NCBI GenBank assembly: GCA_016715895.1
Contig: JADJXH010000003.1
Coordinates: 1,474,501 to 1,538,500, forward strand
Source of the DNA: Flavobacteriales bacterium
GTDB taxonomy: Bacteria; Bacteroidota; Bacteroidia; Flavobacteriales_F; PHOS-HE28
Direction of reading: 5' to 3'
DNA length: 64,000 bases
Under the pieces are notes generated by a model. It searched no databases and was not told the DNA's origin. It worked only from the letters and a program-made list of their open reading frames with translations. Below, piece after piece: positions 7,216 through 16,643 of this stretch. Each line of letters starts with the position of its first letter. Position 1 is the stretch's first letter. Made by a program: the position numbers and the translations under genes.

Positions 7216-9537
7216 ATGATCCGTCGCCTCTCGTGGCTCCTGGTGGCCACCCTCCTCCCCGCCTCCCTCCTGCTCGCCCAGAACACCAGCACCATCCGGG
7301 GCTTCGTGTACGACCAGGACAACGGTGAGCCGGTGATCTTCACCAACGTGATGCTCAAGGGCAAGAGCCTGGGCGCCGCCACGGACGTCAACGGCTACTT
7401 CTCCATCAGCCGCATCCCGGCGGGCGACTACACCCTGATGGTGACCTCGCTGGGCTACGACACGCTCACCAAGGCCGTGAGCCTGGCCGCCGGGCAGATC
7501 ATCACCGAGAAGCTCTTCGTGGTGAAGACCAAGGTGGAGTTGAAGACCTTCACCGTGACGGCCGAGAAGACCGAGGCTCAGACCCAGGTGCGCATGAGCG
7601 TCACCAAGCTGGACCCCAAGCAGATCGACCGCATCCCGGCCATCGGCGGCGAGGCCGACCTGGCGCAATACCTGCAGGTGGTGCCGGGGGTCATCTTCAC
7701 CGGCGACCAGGGCGGCCAGCTCTACGTGCGCGGCGGTTCCCCCATCATGAACAAGGTGATGCTGGACGGCATGGTGCTGTACAACCCCTTCCACAGCATC
7801 GGCCTGTTCAGCGTGTTCGACAACGACATCATTCGCAACGCGGACATCTACACGGCGGGCTTCAACGCCGAGCACGGCGGGCGGGTGAGCAGCGTGATGG
7901 ACGTCACCACCCGGGATGGCAACAAGACGCGCCTGGCGGGCAAGGTGGGTGCGAGCACCTTCGCCGGCAAGCTGATGCTGGAGGGTCCGATGAAGAAGCA
8001 GAGCAAGCCCGGATCGGGGTCCAGCTCCTTCCTGCTGAACGCACGCCACAGCTACCTGGACCAGAGCAGCAAGGCCCTTTACACCTTCGTGGACAGTGCG
8101 GGCCTGCCCTTCACCTTCACGGACCTGTACGGCAAGGTGAGCTTCAACGGCGCCAACGGAAGCAAGTTCAACCTGTTCGGCTTCAACTTCCGCGACGGGG
8201 TGAAGTACCGGCAGGTGAGCGACCTGACGTGGAACAACTGGGGCGCGGGCACCAACTTCGTGCTGGTGCCGGCGGGCAGTGCGGTGCTGATCGACGGCGT
8301 GTTCAGCTTCAGCAACTACCACATCGAGATGAAGGAAGGCGCCCTGCCCGCGCGCAGCAGCGAGATCAGCGGCTTCAACGGCGGCCTCAACTTCAAGTAC
8401 TTCATCCGCGACGACGAGATCAAGTACGGCATCGAGCTGCTGGGCTTCCGCACGGACTTCAGCTTCTTCAACAGCAGCGGCCTCAACATCGTGCAGACCC
8501 AGAACACGAGCGAGCTGGCGGCCTACGTGAACTACAAGAAGAAGGTGGGCAAGTTCATCATCGACCCGGGGCTGCGCGTGCAGTACTACGCCTCGTTGAG
8601 CGTGATCAACCTGGAGCCGCGCATGGGCCTGAAGTGGAACATCACCGACGACCTGCGCTTCAAGGCCGCCGCCGGCCGCTACAGCCAGAACCTGGTGGCC
8701 GCCAACAGCGACCGCGACGTGGTGAACCTGTTCTACGGCTTCCTCAGCAGCCCGGAGAACCTGTCGGACACCTTCACCGAGGAGGACGGCAGCACGCGCG
8801 AGATCAAGGACCCGCTGCAGCGCGCCAACCACTACGTGGCCGGTTTCGAGGTCGACATCACCCCCGAGCTCACCGCCAACATCGAAGGCTACCTGAAGGA
8901 CTTCCGGCAGGTGACCAACCTGAACCGCGACAAGGTGTTCGAGGACAGCCCCGACTTCGCCGACAAGCCGGACGAGCTGAAGAAGGACTTCGTGGTGGAG
9001 ACCGGCAAGGCGTACGGTGGCGACATCCTGCTGAAGTACGAGCACGAGAAGCTGTACCTGTGGGCGGTGTACAGCCTCACCTACGTGGACCGCTGGACCG
9101 GCCGCTACTCCTACAACCCCATCTGGGACCGCCGCCACAACGTGAACCTGGTGGCGAGCTACACCTTCGGGCGGCATGATGCCTGGAAGGTCAACGCCCG
9201 CTGGAACTACGGCAGCGGCTTCCCCTTCACGCAGACACAGGGCTACATCGAGGGCAACCCCTTCGGCAGCGGCATCGGCACGGACTACACCTTGAGCAAC
9301 GGCGAGCTGGTGCTGCTCTACGGCCCGCTGAACCAGGGTCGCCTGCCGGACTACCACCGCCTGGACCTGGGGGTGACCAAGACCTGGCGCCTCAGCGACC
9401 GCAGCGCCATCGAGCTGGACCTGAGCGTGACCAACGCGTACGACAGGGACAACATCTTCTACTACGACCGGGTGCGTGCCCGCCGGGTGGATCAGTTGCC
9501 CGTCCTCCCGAGCGCCGGGTTGAGCTGGAGCTTTTAG
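7216..9537 (+). CDS. TonB-dependent outer-membrane receptor with carboxypeptidase-like N-domain (773 aa)
   Basis: A signal peptide (about 1-20, LLVATLLPASLLLA-Q) is followed by a CarboxypepD-regulatory-like beta domain (about 25-105, STIRGFVYDQDNGEPV to SLGYDTLTKAV), then the plug domain (about 115-230, with LYVRGGSPIMNKVMLDG), then a 22-strand-type beta-barrel ending in SWSF with a terminal aromatic residue. Such receptors take up large or scarce ligands across the outer membrane using TonB energy. The N-domain plus plug arrangement is that of the Bacteroidota receptors. There is no adjacent SusD-like gene, so a SusC glycan-uptake role is not supported and the ligand is unknown. The start at 7216 is the methionine of the signal peptide. 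The open frame extends upstream only through out-of-frame holA sequence. Confidence 0.9.
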   Translation: MIRRLSWLLVATLLPASLLLAQNTSTIRGFVYDQDNGEPVIFTNVMLKGKSLGAATDVNGYFSISRIPAGDYTLMVTSLGYDTLTKAVSLAAGQIITEKLFVVKTKVELKTFTVTAEKTEAQTQVRMSVTKLDPKQIDRIPAIGGEADLAQYLQVVPGVIFTGDQGGQLYVRGGSPIMNKVMLDGMVLYNPFHSIGLFSVFDNDIIRNADIYTAGFNAEHGGRVSSVMDVTTRDGNKTRLAGKVGASTFAGKLMLEGPMKKQSKPGSGSSSFLLNARHSYLDQSSKALYTFVDSAGLPFTFTDLYGKVSFNGANGSKFNLFGFNFRDGVKYRQVSDLTWNNWGAGTNFVLVPAGSAVLIDGVFSFSNYHIEMKEGALPARSSEISGFNGGLNFKYFIRDDEIKYGIELLGFRTDFSFFNSSGLNIVQTQNTSELAAYVNYKKKVGKFIIDPGLRVQYYASLSVINLEPRMGLKWNITDDLRFKAAAGRYSQNLVAANSDRDVVNLFYGFLSSPENLSDTFTEEDGSTREIKDPLQRANHYVAGFEVDITPELTANIEGYLKDFRQVTNLNRDKVFEDSPDFADKPDELKKDFVVETGKAYGGDILLKYEHEKLYLWAVYSLTYVDRWTGRYSYNPIWDRRHNVNLVASYTFGRHDAWKVNARWNYGSGFPFTQTQGYIEGNPFGSGIGTDYTLSNGELVLLYGPLNQGRLPDYHRLDLGVTKTWRLSDRSAIELDLSVTNAYDRDNIFYYDRVRARRVDQLPVLPSAGLSWSF

Positions 9538-9549
9538 GAGGAGATCAGC

Positions 9550-9612
9550 CGCGAACCACAGGCCACCAGCCACAGGCCGCGAGCCACAAGCTGGAGGCTA
9601 GAGGCTGGAAGC
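9550..9612 (+). repeat. 7-bp phased degenerate repeat, nine words
   Basis: Nine consecutive heptamers, nearly all ending in GGC or AGC (CACAGGC, CACCAGC, CGCGAGC, CACAAGC, TGGAGGC, TGGAAGC and similar). No indel breaks the 7-bp phase. It fills most of the short gap between the receptor gene and the pyrG promoter. Confidence 0.8.
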
Positions 9613-9653
9613 CCGTTCCTGACGTCGGATAGCCGACCTGCGCCGACGCCGAC

Positions 9654-9661
9654 TACCTTTA
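9654..9661 (+). promoter_or_regulatory. -7 element of pyrG
   Basis: TACCTTTA matches TAnnTTTG at all but the last base, 44 nt before the ATG. The leader contains no obvious CTP-sensing attenuator hairpin. Confidence 0.45.
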
Positions 9662-9705
9662 CACCCCGTGATCGCCGATCCATCATCGGTGCGGTCCACA
9701 AGGCG

Positions 9706-11340
9706 ATGACGGGTTCCACCAAGTACATCTTCGTCACCGGCGGGGTGACCAGCAGCCTCGGCAAAGGCATCATCAGCGCCAGCCTGGCCAAGCTGCTGCA
9801 GGCGCGCGGCTTCACGGTCACCATCCAGAAGCTGGACCCTTATATCAATGTCGACCCCGGCACCCTGAACCCCTACGAGCATGGCGAGTGCTTCGTGACG
9901 GAGGATGGCGCCGAGACGGACCTGGACCTCGGTCACTACGAGCGTTTCCTCGATGTGCCCACCACCAAGGCCAACAACGTCACCACGGGGCGCATCTACC
10001 AGAACGTCATCAACAAGGAACGGCAGGGCGAATACCTGGGCAAGACGGTGCAGGTGATCCCGCACATCACCGACGAGATCAAGCGCCACATCCAGGCCCT
10101 GGGCCGCCGCGGCATCTACGACTTCGTGATCACGGAGGTGGGCGGCACGGTGGGCGACATCGAGAGCCTTCCTTACGTGGAGGCCATCCGCCAGCTGAAG
10201 TGGGAGAAGGGCCGCGACTGCCTGGTGGTGCACCTCACCCTGCTGCCCTTCCTGCACACCACCGGCGAGCTGAAGACCAAGCCCACCCAGCACAGCGTGA
10301 AGGAGCTGCTGAGCCTGGGCGTGCAGCCGGACGTGCTGGTGTGCCGCACCGAGCACCCCATGCACAAGGGGATGAAGGACAAGATCGCCCTGTTCTGCAA
10401 CGTGGACGCGCAGGCCGTGATCGAGAGCCGCGATGCCGACACCATCTACGATGTGCCGCTGCTGATGCTGGAGGAGAAGCTGGACGAAGTGGTGCTGCAG
10501 CGCCTTGGCGTCACCACCTATCCGGACGCCGACCTCACGGCCTGGAAGGACTTCCTGCGGCGCTACAAGGAGCCCAAGGGCGAGGTGCACATCGGCCTGG
10601 TGGGCAAGTACGTGGAGCTGAAGGACGCCTACAAGAGCATCAAGGAGGCCTTGGAGCACGCCGGCGCCGAGAGCGAGACCAAGGTGCACATCAAGTGGGT
10701 GCACAGCGAGAAGCTCACGGCGAAGAACGTGGTGAAGCAGCTCGGCGGCCTCAGCGGGATCCTGGTGGCGCCCGGCTTCGGCAACCGCGGCATCGAAGGC
10801 AAGATCGAAGCGATCAGGTACGCCCGCGAGAACCGGGTGCCCTTCCTCGGCATCTGCCTGGGCATGCAATGCGCGGTGATCGAGTTCGCCCGCCATGTGC
10901 TGGGCCACGCGGACGCCAACAGCACCGAGATGAACGCGGAGACCACGCACCCGGTGATCGCCATGATGGAGGAGCAGAAGGCCATCGTGAACAAGGGCGG
11001 CACCATGCGTCTGGGCGCCTACCCCTGCGCCATCACCGACGGATCGCTGGCCGCACGCATCTACCGGAAGAAGCAGGTGAGCGAACGCCACCGCCACCGC
11101 TACGAGTTCAACAACGCCTACCTGGACGCCTACCGCGACGCCGGCATGCTGGCCACCGGCATGAACCCACAAGGCAAGCTGGTGGAGATCGTGGAGCTGA
11201 AGGACCATCCCTGGTTCGTGGGTGTGCAGTTCCACCCCGAGTACCGCAGCACGGTGGCCAAGCCGCACCCGCTCTTCGTGGCCTTCGTGCAGGCCGCGGT
11301 GAAGGAACGGGCCCAGGTGGCGCAGCGGGCGGAAGCCTAG
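9706..11340 (+). CDS. pyrG: CTP synthase (544 aa)
   Basis: Makes CTP from UTP, ATP and glutamine, the last step of pyrimidine nucleotide synthesis. The N-terminal synthase domain starts with TKYIFVTGGVTSSLGKGI, the characteristic ATP/UTP-site P-loop region, followed by QKLDPYINVDPGTLNPYEHGE. The C-terminal class I glutamine amidotransferase domain carries the nucleophile Cys384 in LGICLGMQ and the catalytic His/Glu pair in VQFHPEYRS. Length is standard for the family. ATG at 9706 immediately precedes the conserved N-terminus. Confidence 0.97.
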   Translation: MTGSTKYIFVTGGVTSSLGKGIISASLAKLLQARGFTVTIQKLDPYINVDPGTLNPYEHGECFVTEDGAETDLDLGHYERFLDVPTTKANNVTTGRIYQNVINKERQGEYLGKTVQVIPHITDEIKRHIQALGRRGIYDFVITEVGGTVGDIESLPYVEAIRQLKWEKGRDCLVVHLTLLPFLHTTGELKTKPTQHSVKELLSLGVQPDVLVCRTEHPMHKGMKDKIALFCNVDAQAVIESRDADTIYDVPLLMLEEKLDEVVLQRLGVTTYPDADLTAWKDFLRRYKEPKGEVHIGLVGKYVELKDAYKSIKEALEHAGAESETKVHIKWVHSEKLTAKNVVKQLGGLSGILVAPGFGNRGIEGKIEAIRYARENRVPFLGICLGMQCAVIEFARHVLGHADANSTEMNAETTHPVIAMMEEQKAIVNKGGTMRLGAYPCAITDGSLAARIYRKKQVSERHRHRYEFNNAYLDAYRDAGMLATGMNPQGKLVEIVELKDHPWFVGVQFHPEYRSTVAKPHPLFVAFVQAAVKERAQVAQRAEA

Positions 11341-11344
11341 CGGG

Positions 11345-11770
11345 TGCGCATGTGCCCATGTGCTCATGTGAGCATGTGGCCATGTGACCAAGCGAACCGA
11401 GCGTGGGCCTAGCGGGTGGAGCACATGGGCACGACCTGTCCCGCCCTAGCGGGATGGCGCGCAGGTCTTGCGGGTGGGCCACATGAGCACATGACGCGCA
11501 GGCTTGCGGGCGGAGCACATGGGCACATGAGCACGACCTGTCCCGCCCTAGCGGGATGGTGTGCGAGCTTGCGGGTGGACCAACTGGGCACATGACGCGC
11601 AGGCCTTGCAGGTGGACCACATGGGCACATGGTGTGCGAGCTTGCGGGTGGACCACATGGGCACATGGGCACATGGCGGGCAGGTCTTGCGGGTGGACAC
11701 ATGTCCACATGGGCACATGACGCACAGGCTTGCGGGTGGACCACATGAGCACATGGACACATGGCGGACC
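11345..11770 (+). repeat. Nested repeat array built on an 8-bp CATGTG/ACATGGGC word
   Basis: The first part (about 11350-11392) is five CATGTG words each followed by two variable bases, an 8-bp period. The remainder consists of longer units of roughly 40-60 bp containing GCAGG-CTTGCGGGTGG, then one to four copies of an ACATGGGC-like octamer, then ACATG and a variable hexamer. A sub-repeat with CGACCTGTCCCGCCCTAGCG occurs twice. Unit length varies by whole octamers. The array fills the pyrG-yidC intergenic space up to the yidC promoter. Long open frames through it are by-products of the repeat. No gene is called. Confidence 0.9.
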
Positions 11771-11809
11771 GGTCCGGGCGCGTGCGGAATGACCATCCCC
11801 CCGTCCGGC

Positions 11810-11817
11810 TATCTTTG
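11810..11817 (+). promoter_or_regulatory. -7 element of yidC
   Basis: TATCTTTG fully matches TAnnTTTG, 38 nt upstream of the yidC ATG and just beyond the repeat array. Confidence 0.6.
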
Positions 11818-11855
11818 CCGCCCCGCGAACGGCGCCTTTTCCGCCAGCCGCCCCC

Positions 11856-13739
11856 ATGGACCGCAATTCGATCATCGGCTTCGCCCTCATCGCCGCCATC
11901 CTCATCGGCTACACGGTGTGGACGGCCCCCAGCAGCGAGGAGCTGGCCCGCGCCCAACGCGAGCAGGACAGCCTGGCGCAGCTTGAACTGGAAAAGAAGG
12001 CCGCCGAGGCCGAACAAGCCGCGATCGTGGAGCCCGTGGTGCCCCCGGTGGACGCCTTGCTGGCCGCCGTGCCCGACAGCCTGCGCGACAGCGTGAACGT
12101 GGACAGCCTTCGGGACCTGGCCTTGGTGCAGCGCTACGGCATCTTCCACCCCGCGGTGAGCGGCCCCACCGAGCAGGTGCTGATCGAGAACGACAAGCTG
12201 CAGATCGGCATCAACACCCACGGCGGCCGTCCGGAGGTGATCCGCCTGAAGGACTACCGCACCTACACAGGACAACCGCTGCTGCTACAGGACCCCGACA
12301 CCGGCAGCTACGCCTACCGCTTCTTCCTGGGCAACCTGGACCTGAGCACCGCCGACCTTCACTTCACCCCGCGGCAGCTGGGGCCGGGCGCCGTGCAACT
12401 CAAGGCCGCCACCACCGATCCCGCCAAGTACCTGCTGCTCACCTACAGCCTGGACAGCAGTGGCCACTTCCTGCACACCGACCTCAAGCTGGTGGGCCTG
12501 GAGCAGGAGGTGGATCCCGCGAGCCTCTTCTTCCAGTGGGACCTTTACGGCCAGCCGCACGAGAAGCACCTGCCCTCCGAGCGGCAGAAGAGCAGCATCT
12601 ACTACAAGTACTTCAACGACGACCGCGACTACCTGAGCGAGACCGAGGAGGAGGACGCCGCCACGCTGCAGGGGCGCACCAACTGGGTGGCCTTCAAGCA
12701 GGACTTCTTCACCGTGGCGATGGTGAGCGACAAGGGCTTCAGCGGCAGCGGCTCGGAGATCGCCGTGGCGTGGAACGAGACCGATACCGCGTACAACAAG
12801 CGCTACCACGCCAAGCTCTACTTCGACCACCCGCGCGCCGCCACCGTGGAGCTGCCCATGCGCCTGTACCTGGGGCCCAACCACTACAACACCCTGCGGC
12901 GCACGGGCATCGAGCAGTTCGACCGCATCATCGACCTGGGCTGGGGCATCTTCGGCTGGATGAACCGCTGGCTGGTGATCCCCATCTTCAACTTCCTGGA
13001 CCGCTTCGAGCTCAGCTACGGCATCATCATCCTGGTGCTCACCATCGCGATCAAGCTGCTGCTGATGCCGCTCACCTGGAAGAACTTCGTCTCCAGCGCC
13101 CGCATGCGCGCCCTGAAGCCGGAGATGGACGCCATCAACGCCAAGCACAAGGACGCCGACCCGCTGAAGAAGCAGCAGGCCGTGATGGACCTGTACCGCA
13201 AGGCCGGCGTGAATCCCGCGAGCGGCTGCGTGCCCATGCTGATCCAGCTGCCCATCCTGTACGCCATGTTCCGCTTCTTCCCCAGCAGCATCGAGCTGCG
13301 GCAGGAGGCCTTCCTGTGGGCGGACGACCTGAGCAGCTACGACAGCATCCTCAACCTGCCCTTCACCATCCCGTTCTACGGCGACCACGTGAGCCTCTTC
13401 ACCCTGCTGATGGCCGCCAGCACCATCGTGTACTCGCTGATCAACCAGCAGCAGATGCCGCAGCAGCAGGGCATGCCCAGCATGAAGCTCATGATCTGGA
13501 TGTTCCCCATCATGATGCTCTTCTTCATGAACAGCTTCAGCGCGGGGCTGAGCTACTACTACCTGCTGGCCAACCTCATCAGCATCCTGCAGATGACGGT
13601 GATGAAGAACTGGTTCGTGGACGAGGCCAAGATCCGCGCGCAGCTGGTGCAGAACATGAAGACGCCGCGCAAGAAGAGCAAGTGGCAGCAGCGGCTGGAC
13701 GAGCTGCAGAAGCAACAGCAGCAGGCCCGCCGCCGCTGA
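11856..13739 (+). CDS. yidC: Membrane protein insertase YidC (627 aa)
   Basis: Inserts and folds inner-membrane proteins, alone or with the Sec translocon. The N-terminal anchor (SIIGFALIAAILIGYTVW, about residues 4-21) is followed by a charged linker and the large periplasmic beta-domain (about 70-330, with EQVLIENDKLQIGINTHGG). The conserved insertase core starts near residue 360 (IFGWMNRWLVIPIFNFL), with TM segments around SYGIIILVLTIAIKLLLMPLTW, GCVPMLIQLPILYAMFRFF, and LMIWMFPIMMLFFMNSF. The C-terminal tail is basic (KTPRKKSKWQQRLDEL), as in ribosome-contacting YidC tails. It is followed 10 bp later by a lipoprotein gene. Confidence 0.96.
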   Translation: MDRNSIIGFALIAAILIGYTVWTAPSSEELARAQREQDSLAQLELEKKAAEAEQAAIVEPVVPPVDALLAAVPDSLRDSVNVDSLRDLALVQRYGIFHPAVSGPTEQVLIENDKLQIGINTHGGRPEVIRLKDYRTYTGQPLLLQDPDTGSYAYRFFLGNLDLSTADLHFTPRQLGPGAVQLKAATTDPAKYLLLTYSLDSSGHFLHTDLKLVGLEQEVDPASLFFQWDLYGQPHEKHLPSERQKSSIYYKYFNDDRDYLSETEEEDAATLQGRTNWVAFKQDFFTVAMVSDKGFSGSGSEIAVAWNETDTAYNKRYHAKLYFDHPRAATVELPMRLYLGPNHYNTLRRTGIEQFDRIIDLGWGIFGWMNRWLVIPIFNFLDRFELSYGIIILVLTIAIKLLLMPLTWKNFVSSARMRALKPEMDAINAKHKDADPLKKQQAVMDLYRKAGVNPASGCVPMLIQLPILYAMFRFFPSSIELRQEAFLWADDLSSYDSILNLPFTIPFYGDHVSLFTLLMAASTIVYSLINQQQMPQQQGMPSMKLMIWMFPIMMLFFMNSFSAGLSYYYLLANLISILQMTVMKNWFVDEAKIRAQLVQNMKTPRKKSKWQQRLDELQKQQQQARRR

Positions 13740-13749
13740 TCCCGTGCCC

Positions 13750-14256
13750 ATGCGCCGTGCCCTGCTGATCGCCGTACCCCTGCTCGGGCTGCTGGCCGCC
13801 TGCAACGGGCAACGCCCCGCCACCGGCCACGGGGTCGCCACCCCGCGCGACGCCCGCTTCGGCAGCGCCACGGACAGCCTCTTCTTCAGCCTGGAGCGCA
13901 CGCCCTGCCTGGGCACCTGCCCGGCCTACCGCATCCGGGTGTACGCCACGGGCCGCGCCACATACGAGGGCATCAGCCACGTGGAGCGCAAGGGCCCGCA
14001 CCAGGTCACGCTGGACCGGCAGGTGCTGGAGACCCTGCTACGCGAGGCCGAGGCCATCGGCTTCTTCGACCTGCAGGACAGCTACGACCGGCCGGTGACC
14101 GACATCCCCAGCACGCGCCTGCGGATGGTGAGCGGCACGCGCGACAAGGCCATCCTGGCCCGCACCGGGGTGCCCCCCGCGTTGAAGGCCTTCGCACTGA
14201 AGGCCGACAGCCTGCTGCTGCCCGCCGACTGGCGCCCCGTGCCCGCCGCGCAGTGA
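13750..14256 (+). CDS. DUF6438-type lipoprotein (168 aa)
   Basis: A lipoprotein signal is visible: MRRALLIAVPLLGLLAAC, with the lipobox LAAC ending at residue 18. The mature part shows the pattern of DUF6438 proteins: SLERTPCLGTCPAYRIRVYATGRATYEG, with two cysteines in a P-C-x-G-x-C-P arrangement, then a C-terminal half ending in a hydrophilic tail. Function of the family is unknown. The protein should sit in the inner or outer membrane facing the periplasm. ATG at 13750 is preferred over GTG at 13744 because it begins the signal sequence directly. It follows yidC so closely that it is probably in the same transcript. Confidence 0.75.
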   Translation: MRRALLIAVPLLGLLAACNGQRPATGHGVATPRDARFGSATDSLFFSLERTPCLGTCPAYRIRVYATGRATYEGISHVERKGPHQVTLDRQVLETLLREAEAIGFFDLQDSYDRPVTDIPSTRLRMVSGTRDKAILARTGVPPALKAFALKADSLLLPADWRPVPAAQ

Positions 14257-14316
14257 TGCCGTCACGTCCCGCGCCGTTGGTCACTTCAACCGTCCGTCCC
14301 CGCCCGGCGATCCTGC

Positions 14317-14324
14317 TACATTTG
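14317..14324 (+). promoter_or_regulatory. -7 element of the S46 peptidase gene
   Basis: TACATTTG fully matches TAnnTTTG, 33 nt before the ATG at 14358. Confidence 0.6.
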
Positions 14325-14357
14325 GGCCCCTTTCAGCGCTTTAGAACCCCTTCCCCG

Positions 14358-16574
14358 ATGATGAAGAAACTCCTGTCCCTGCTGGCGGCCGCCTTGTTCA
14401 CCGCCGGTCTGAGCACCGCCCACGAGGGCATGTGGCTGCTCAACAAGCTTAAACAGATCAACGAGGCCGAAATGCAGAAGCTCGGCTTCAAGCTGTCGGC
14501 CGACGACATCTACGCCATCAACCGCAGCGGCCTGAAGGACGCCGTGGTGCGGCTGGGTGGCGGCTTCTGCAGCGGCGAGATGGTGAGCGCCGAGGGCCTT
14601 TTCCTCACCAACCACCACTGCGGCTACGACGCGGTGCAGGGCCTCAGCAGCGTGGAGCACGACTACCTCACGGACGGCTTCTGGGCCATGACCCGCAAGG
14701 ACGAGCTGCCCGCCGGCTTCAACGTGAGCTTCCTGCAGCGCATCGATGATGTGTCCGCCACGATGCTCGCCGAGCTGAACGACGGCATGAGCGAGGGCGA
14801 CCGCCAGGCCAAGATCGCCGAGGTGGGCCAGCGCCTGGAGAAGGAGGCCGCCGACGCCTCCAAGGGCATCAGCGCCAGCCTGAAGACCATGTTCGAGGGC
14901 AACGAGTTCTACCTCTTCGTGTACAAGACCTACCGCGACGTGCGCCTGGTGGGCGTGCCCCCCAGCGCCATCGGCAAGTTCGGCGGCGACACCGACAACT
15001 GGATGTGGCCGCGCCACACCGGCGACTTCTGCATGTTCCGCGTGTACACCGGCCCCGATGGCGAACCGGCCGACCCCGGCGAGGCCAACATCCCCTTCAA
15101 GCCCGCGCACCACTTCCCGGTGAGCCTCAACGGCGTGAAGGAGGGCGACTTCGCCATGGTGATGGGCTATCCGGGCAGCACCGACCGCTTCCTGAGCAGC
15201 CACGGCGTGAAGCTGGCCCTCGACGTGGAGCAGCCCAGCCGGGTGAAGGTGCGCCGCGTGAAGCTGGACATCTACGAGAAGCACCAGGCCGCCGACAACG
15301 CCGTGCGCATCAAGTACGCCAGCAAGCACGCCCAGGTGAGCAACTACTGGAAGTACTTCATCGGCCAGCAGCGCGGCCTGAAGCGCCTGAAGGTGTATGA
15401 CAAGAAGAAGGCCCAGGAGGATGAACTGATGGCCTGGGTGAACGCCTCGCCGGACCGCAAGGCCAAATACGGAGAGATCGTGAGCCTGCTGGACAAGGGC
15501 TACAGCGAGCGCGCCAAGGTGGAGAAGGCCAGCACCTACATGCAGGAGGCGGCCTTCGGCAGCGAGGTGGTGATCTTCGGCTTCCGCAGCTTCGGCCTGC
15601 TGAACCAGCTGCGCACCGATGCGAAGGACGCCGAGAAGGTGGCCGCCGCCGTGGCCCGCGTGCAGGCCTCGGCCGAGGACTTCTGGAAGGACTACGACCC
15701 CGCCACGGACCAGGAGGTCACCGCGGCGATGTTCAAGCTGATCCACGACGATGTGGACCCCGCGCTGCATCCCAGCGTGATGAAGACCATCCAAACGAAG
15801 TACAAGGGCGACTTCGACGCGTGGGCCAAGGCGCTGTTCAGCACCAGCATCCTCACCGACCGCAAGCGCCTCGATGCCTTCCTGGCGAAGCCCACGCTGA
15901 AGGTGATGGAGAAGGACCTGGGCATCCAGGCCATGGAGAGCTGCCTCACGCACTTCCGCGGCGTGATCGGCCCCATGAGCGATGCGCCGCAGACCGACAT
16001 CGACAAGGGCTACCGCCTGATGGTGGCCGCCCTGCGCGAGAAGGACCCCGCCCGCAGCTGGTACCCCAACGCCAACAGCACCATGCGCCTCACCTACGGC
16101 ACGGTGGGCAGCTACGTGCCGATGGACGGTGCCTTCTACAGCCATGTCACCACCGCCAAGGGCATCCTGGAAAAGGAGGACCCCACGAACGATGAGTTCA
16201 TCGTGCCGGCGCGCCAGAAGGAGCTGCTCCTGAAGAAGGACTACGGCCGCTACGCCGACGCGAACGGCGAGCTGATCACCTGCTTCATCAGCAACAACGA
16301 CATCACGGGCGGCAACAGCGGCAGCCCGGTGCTGAACGCCTATGGCGAGCTCATCGGCATCGCCTTCGACGGCAACTGGGAGGCCATGAGCGGCGACATC
16401 GCCTTCGAGCCCGAGCTGCAGCGCACCATCAGCGTGGACATCCGCTACGTGCTGTGGACCATCGACAAGTTCGCCGGGGCCGGCCACCTGGTGAACGAGA
16501 TGACGCTGGTGCAGGGCCCCAAGGAGGAGCCCAAGGCGGAGGTGGCGCCCGCGCCCGCTCCGGTGAAGAACTGA
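14358..16574 (+). CDS. S46-family dipeptidyl-peptidase, DPP7-like (738 aa)
   Basis: Periplasmic or surface exopeptidase that releases dipeptides from the N-termini of peptides, used by Bacteroidota to feed on protein. The signal peptide (about 1-20) precedes HEGMWLLNKL, the typical mature start of S46 enzymes. The catalytic His lies in TNHHCGYD (residues 86-87), and the nucleophile is Ser654 in GGNSGSPV. The residue 18 positions after the nucleophile is Gly672. In characterised enzymes Gly at this place goes with DPP7-type preference for hydrophobic residues, while Arg marks the Asp/Glu-specific DPP11. That assignment is inference. The protein ends in a short Ala/Pro tail. Two adjacent ATGs (14358, 14361) could both serve as start. 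Confidence 0.9.
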   Translation: MMKKLLSLLAAALFTAGLSTAHEGMWLLNKLKQINEAEMQKLGFKLSADDIYAINRSGLKDAVVRLGGGFCSGEMVSAEGLFLTNHHCGYDAVQGLSSVEHDYLTDGFWAMTRKDELPAGFNVSFLQRIDDVSATMLAELNDGMSEGDRQAKIAEVGQRLEKEAADASKGISASLKTMFEGNEFYLFVYKTYRDVRLVGVPPSAIGKFGGDTDNWMWPRHTGDFCMFRVYTGPDGEPADPGEANIPFKPAHHFPVSLNGVKEGDFAMVMGYPGSTDRFLSSHGVKLALDVEQPSRVKVRRVKLDIYEKHQAADNAVRIKYASKHAQVSNYWKYFIGQQRGLKRLKVYDKKKAQEDELMAWVNASPDRKAKYGEIVSLLDKGYSERAKVEKASTYMQEAAFGSEVVIFGFRSFGLLNQLRTDAKDAEKVAAAVARVQASAEDFWKDYDPATDQEVTAAMFKLIHDDVDPALHPSVMKTIQTKYKGDFDAWAKALFSTSILTDRKRLDAFLAKPTLKVMEKDLGIQAMESCLTHFRGVIGPMSDAPQTDIDKGYRLMVAALREKDPARSWYPNANSTMRLTYGTVGSYVPMDGAFYSHVTTAKGILEKEDPTNDEFIVPARQKELLLKKDYGRYADANGELITCFISNNDITGGNSGSPVLNAYGELIGIAFDGNWEAMSGDIAFEPELQRTISVDIRYVLWTIDKFAGAGHLVNEMTLVQGPKEEPKAEVAPAPAPVKN

Positions 16575-16643
16575 GGACGGCAAAGAACATGGTGCGAGGG
16601 TGTGGGGATCTCCCGCACCCTCGCGCTCGTTCTGAGGTCAACC

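Noticed and set aside
7216..9537. SusC-type glycan-uptake receptor
   Set aside because: No SusD-like gene or glycoside hydrolase is adjacent, so only a general TonB-dependent receptor call is supported.
11108..11905. Long minus-strand open frames over the octamer array
   Set aside because: The translations are low-complexity repeats of Cys/His/Pro words produced by the DNA repeat. No start, promoter or family resemblance supports a gene.
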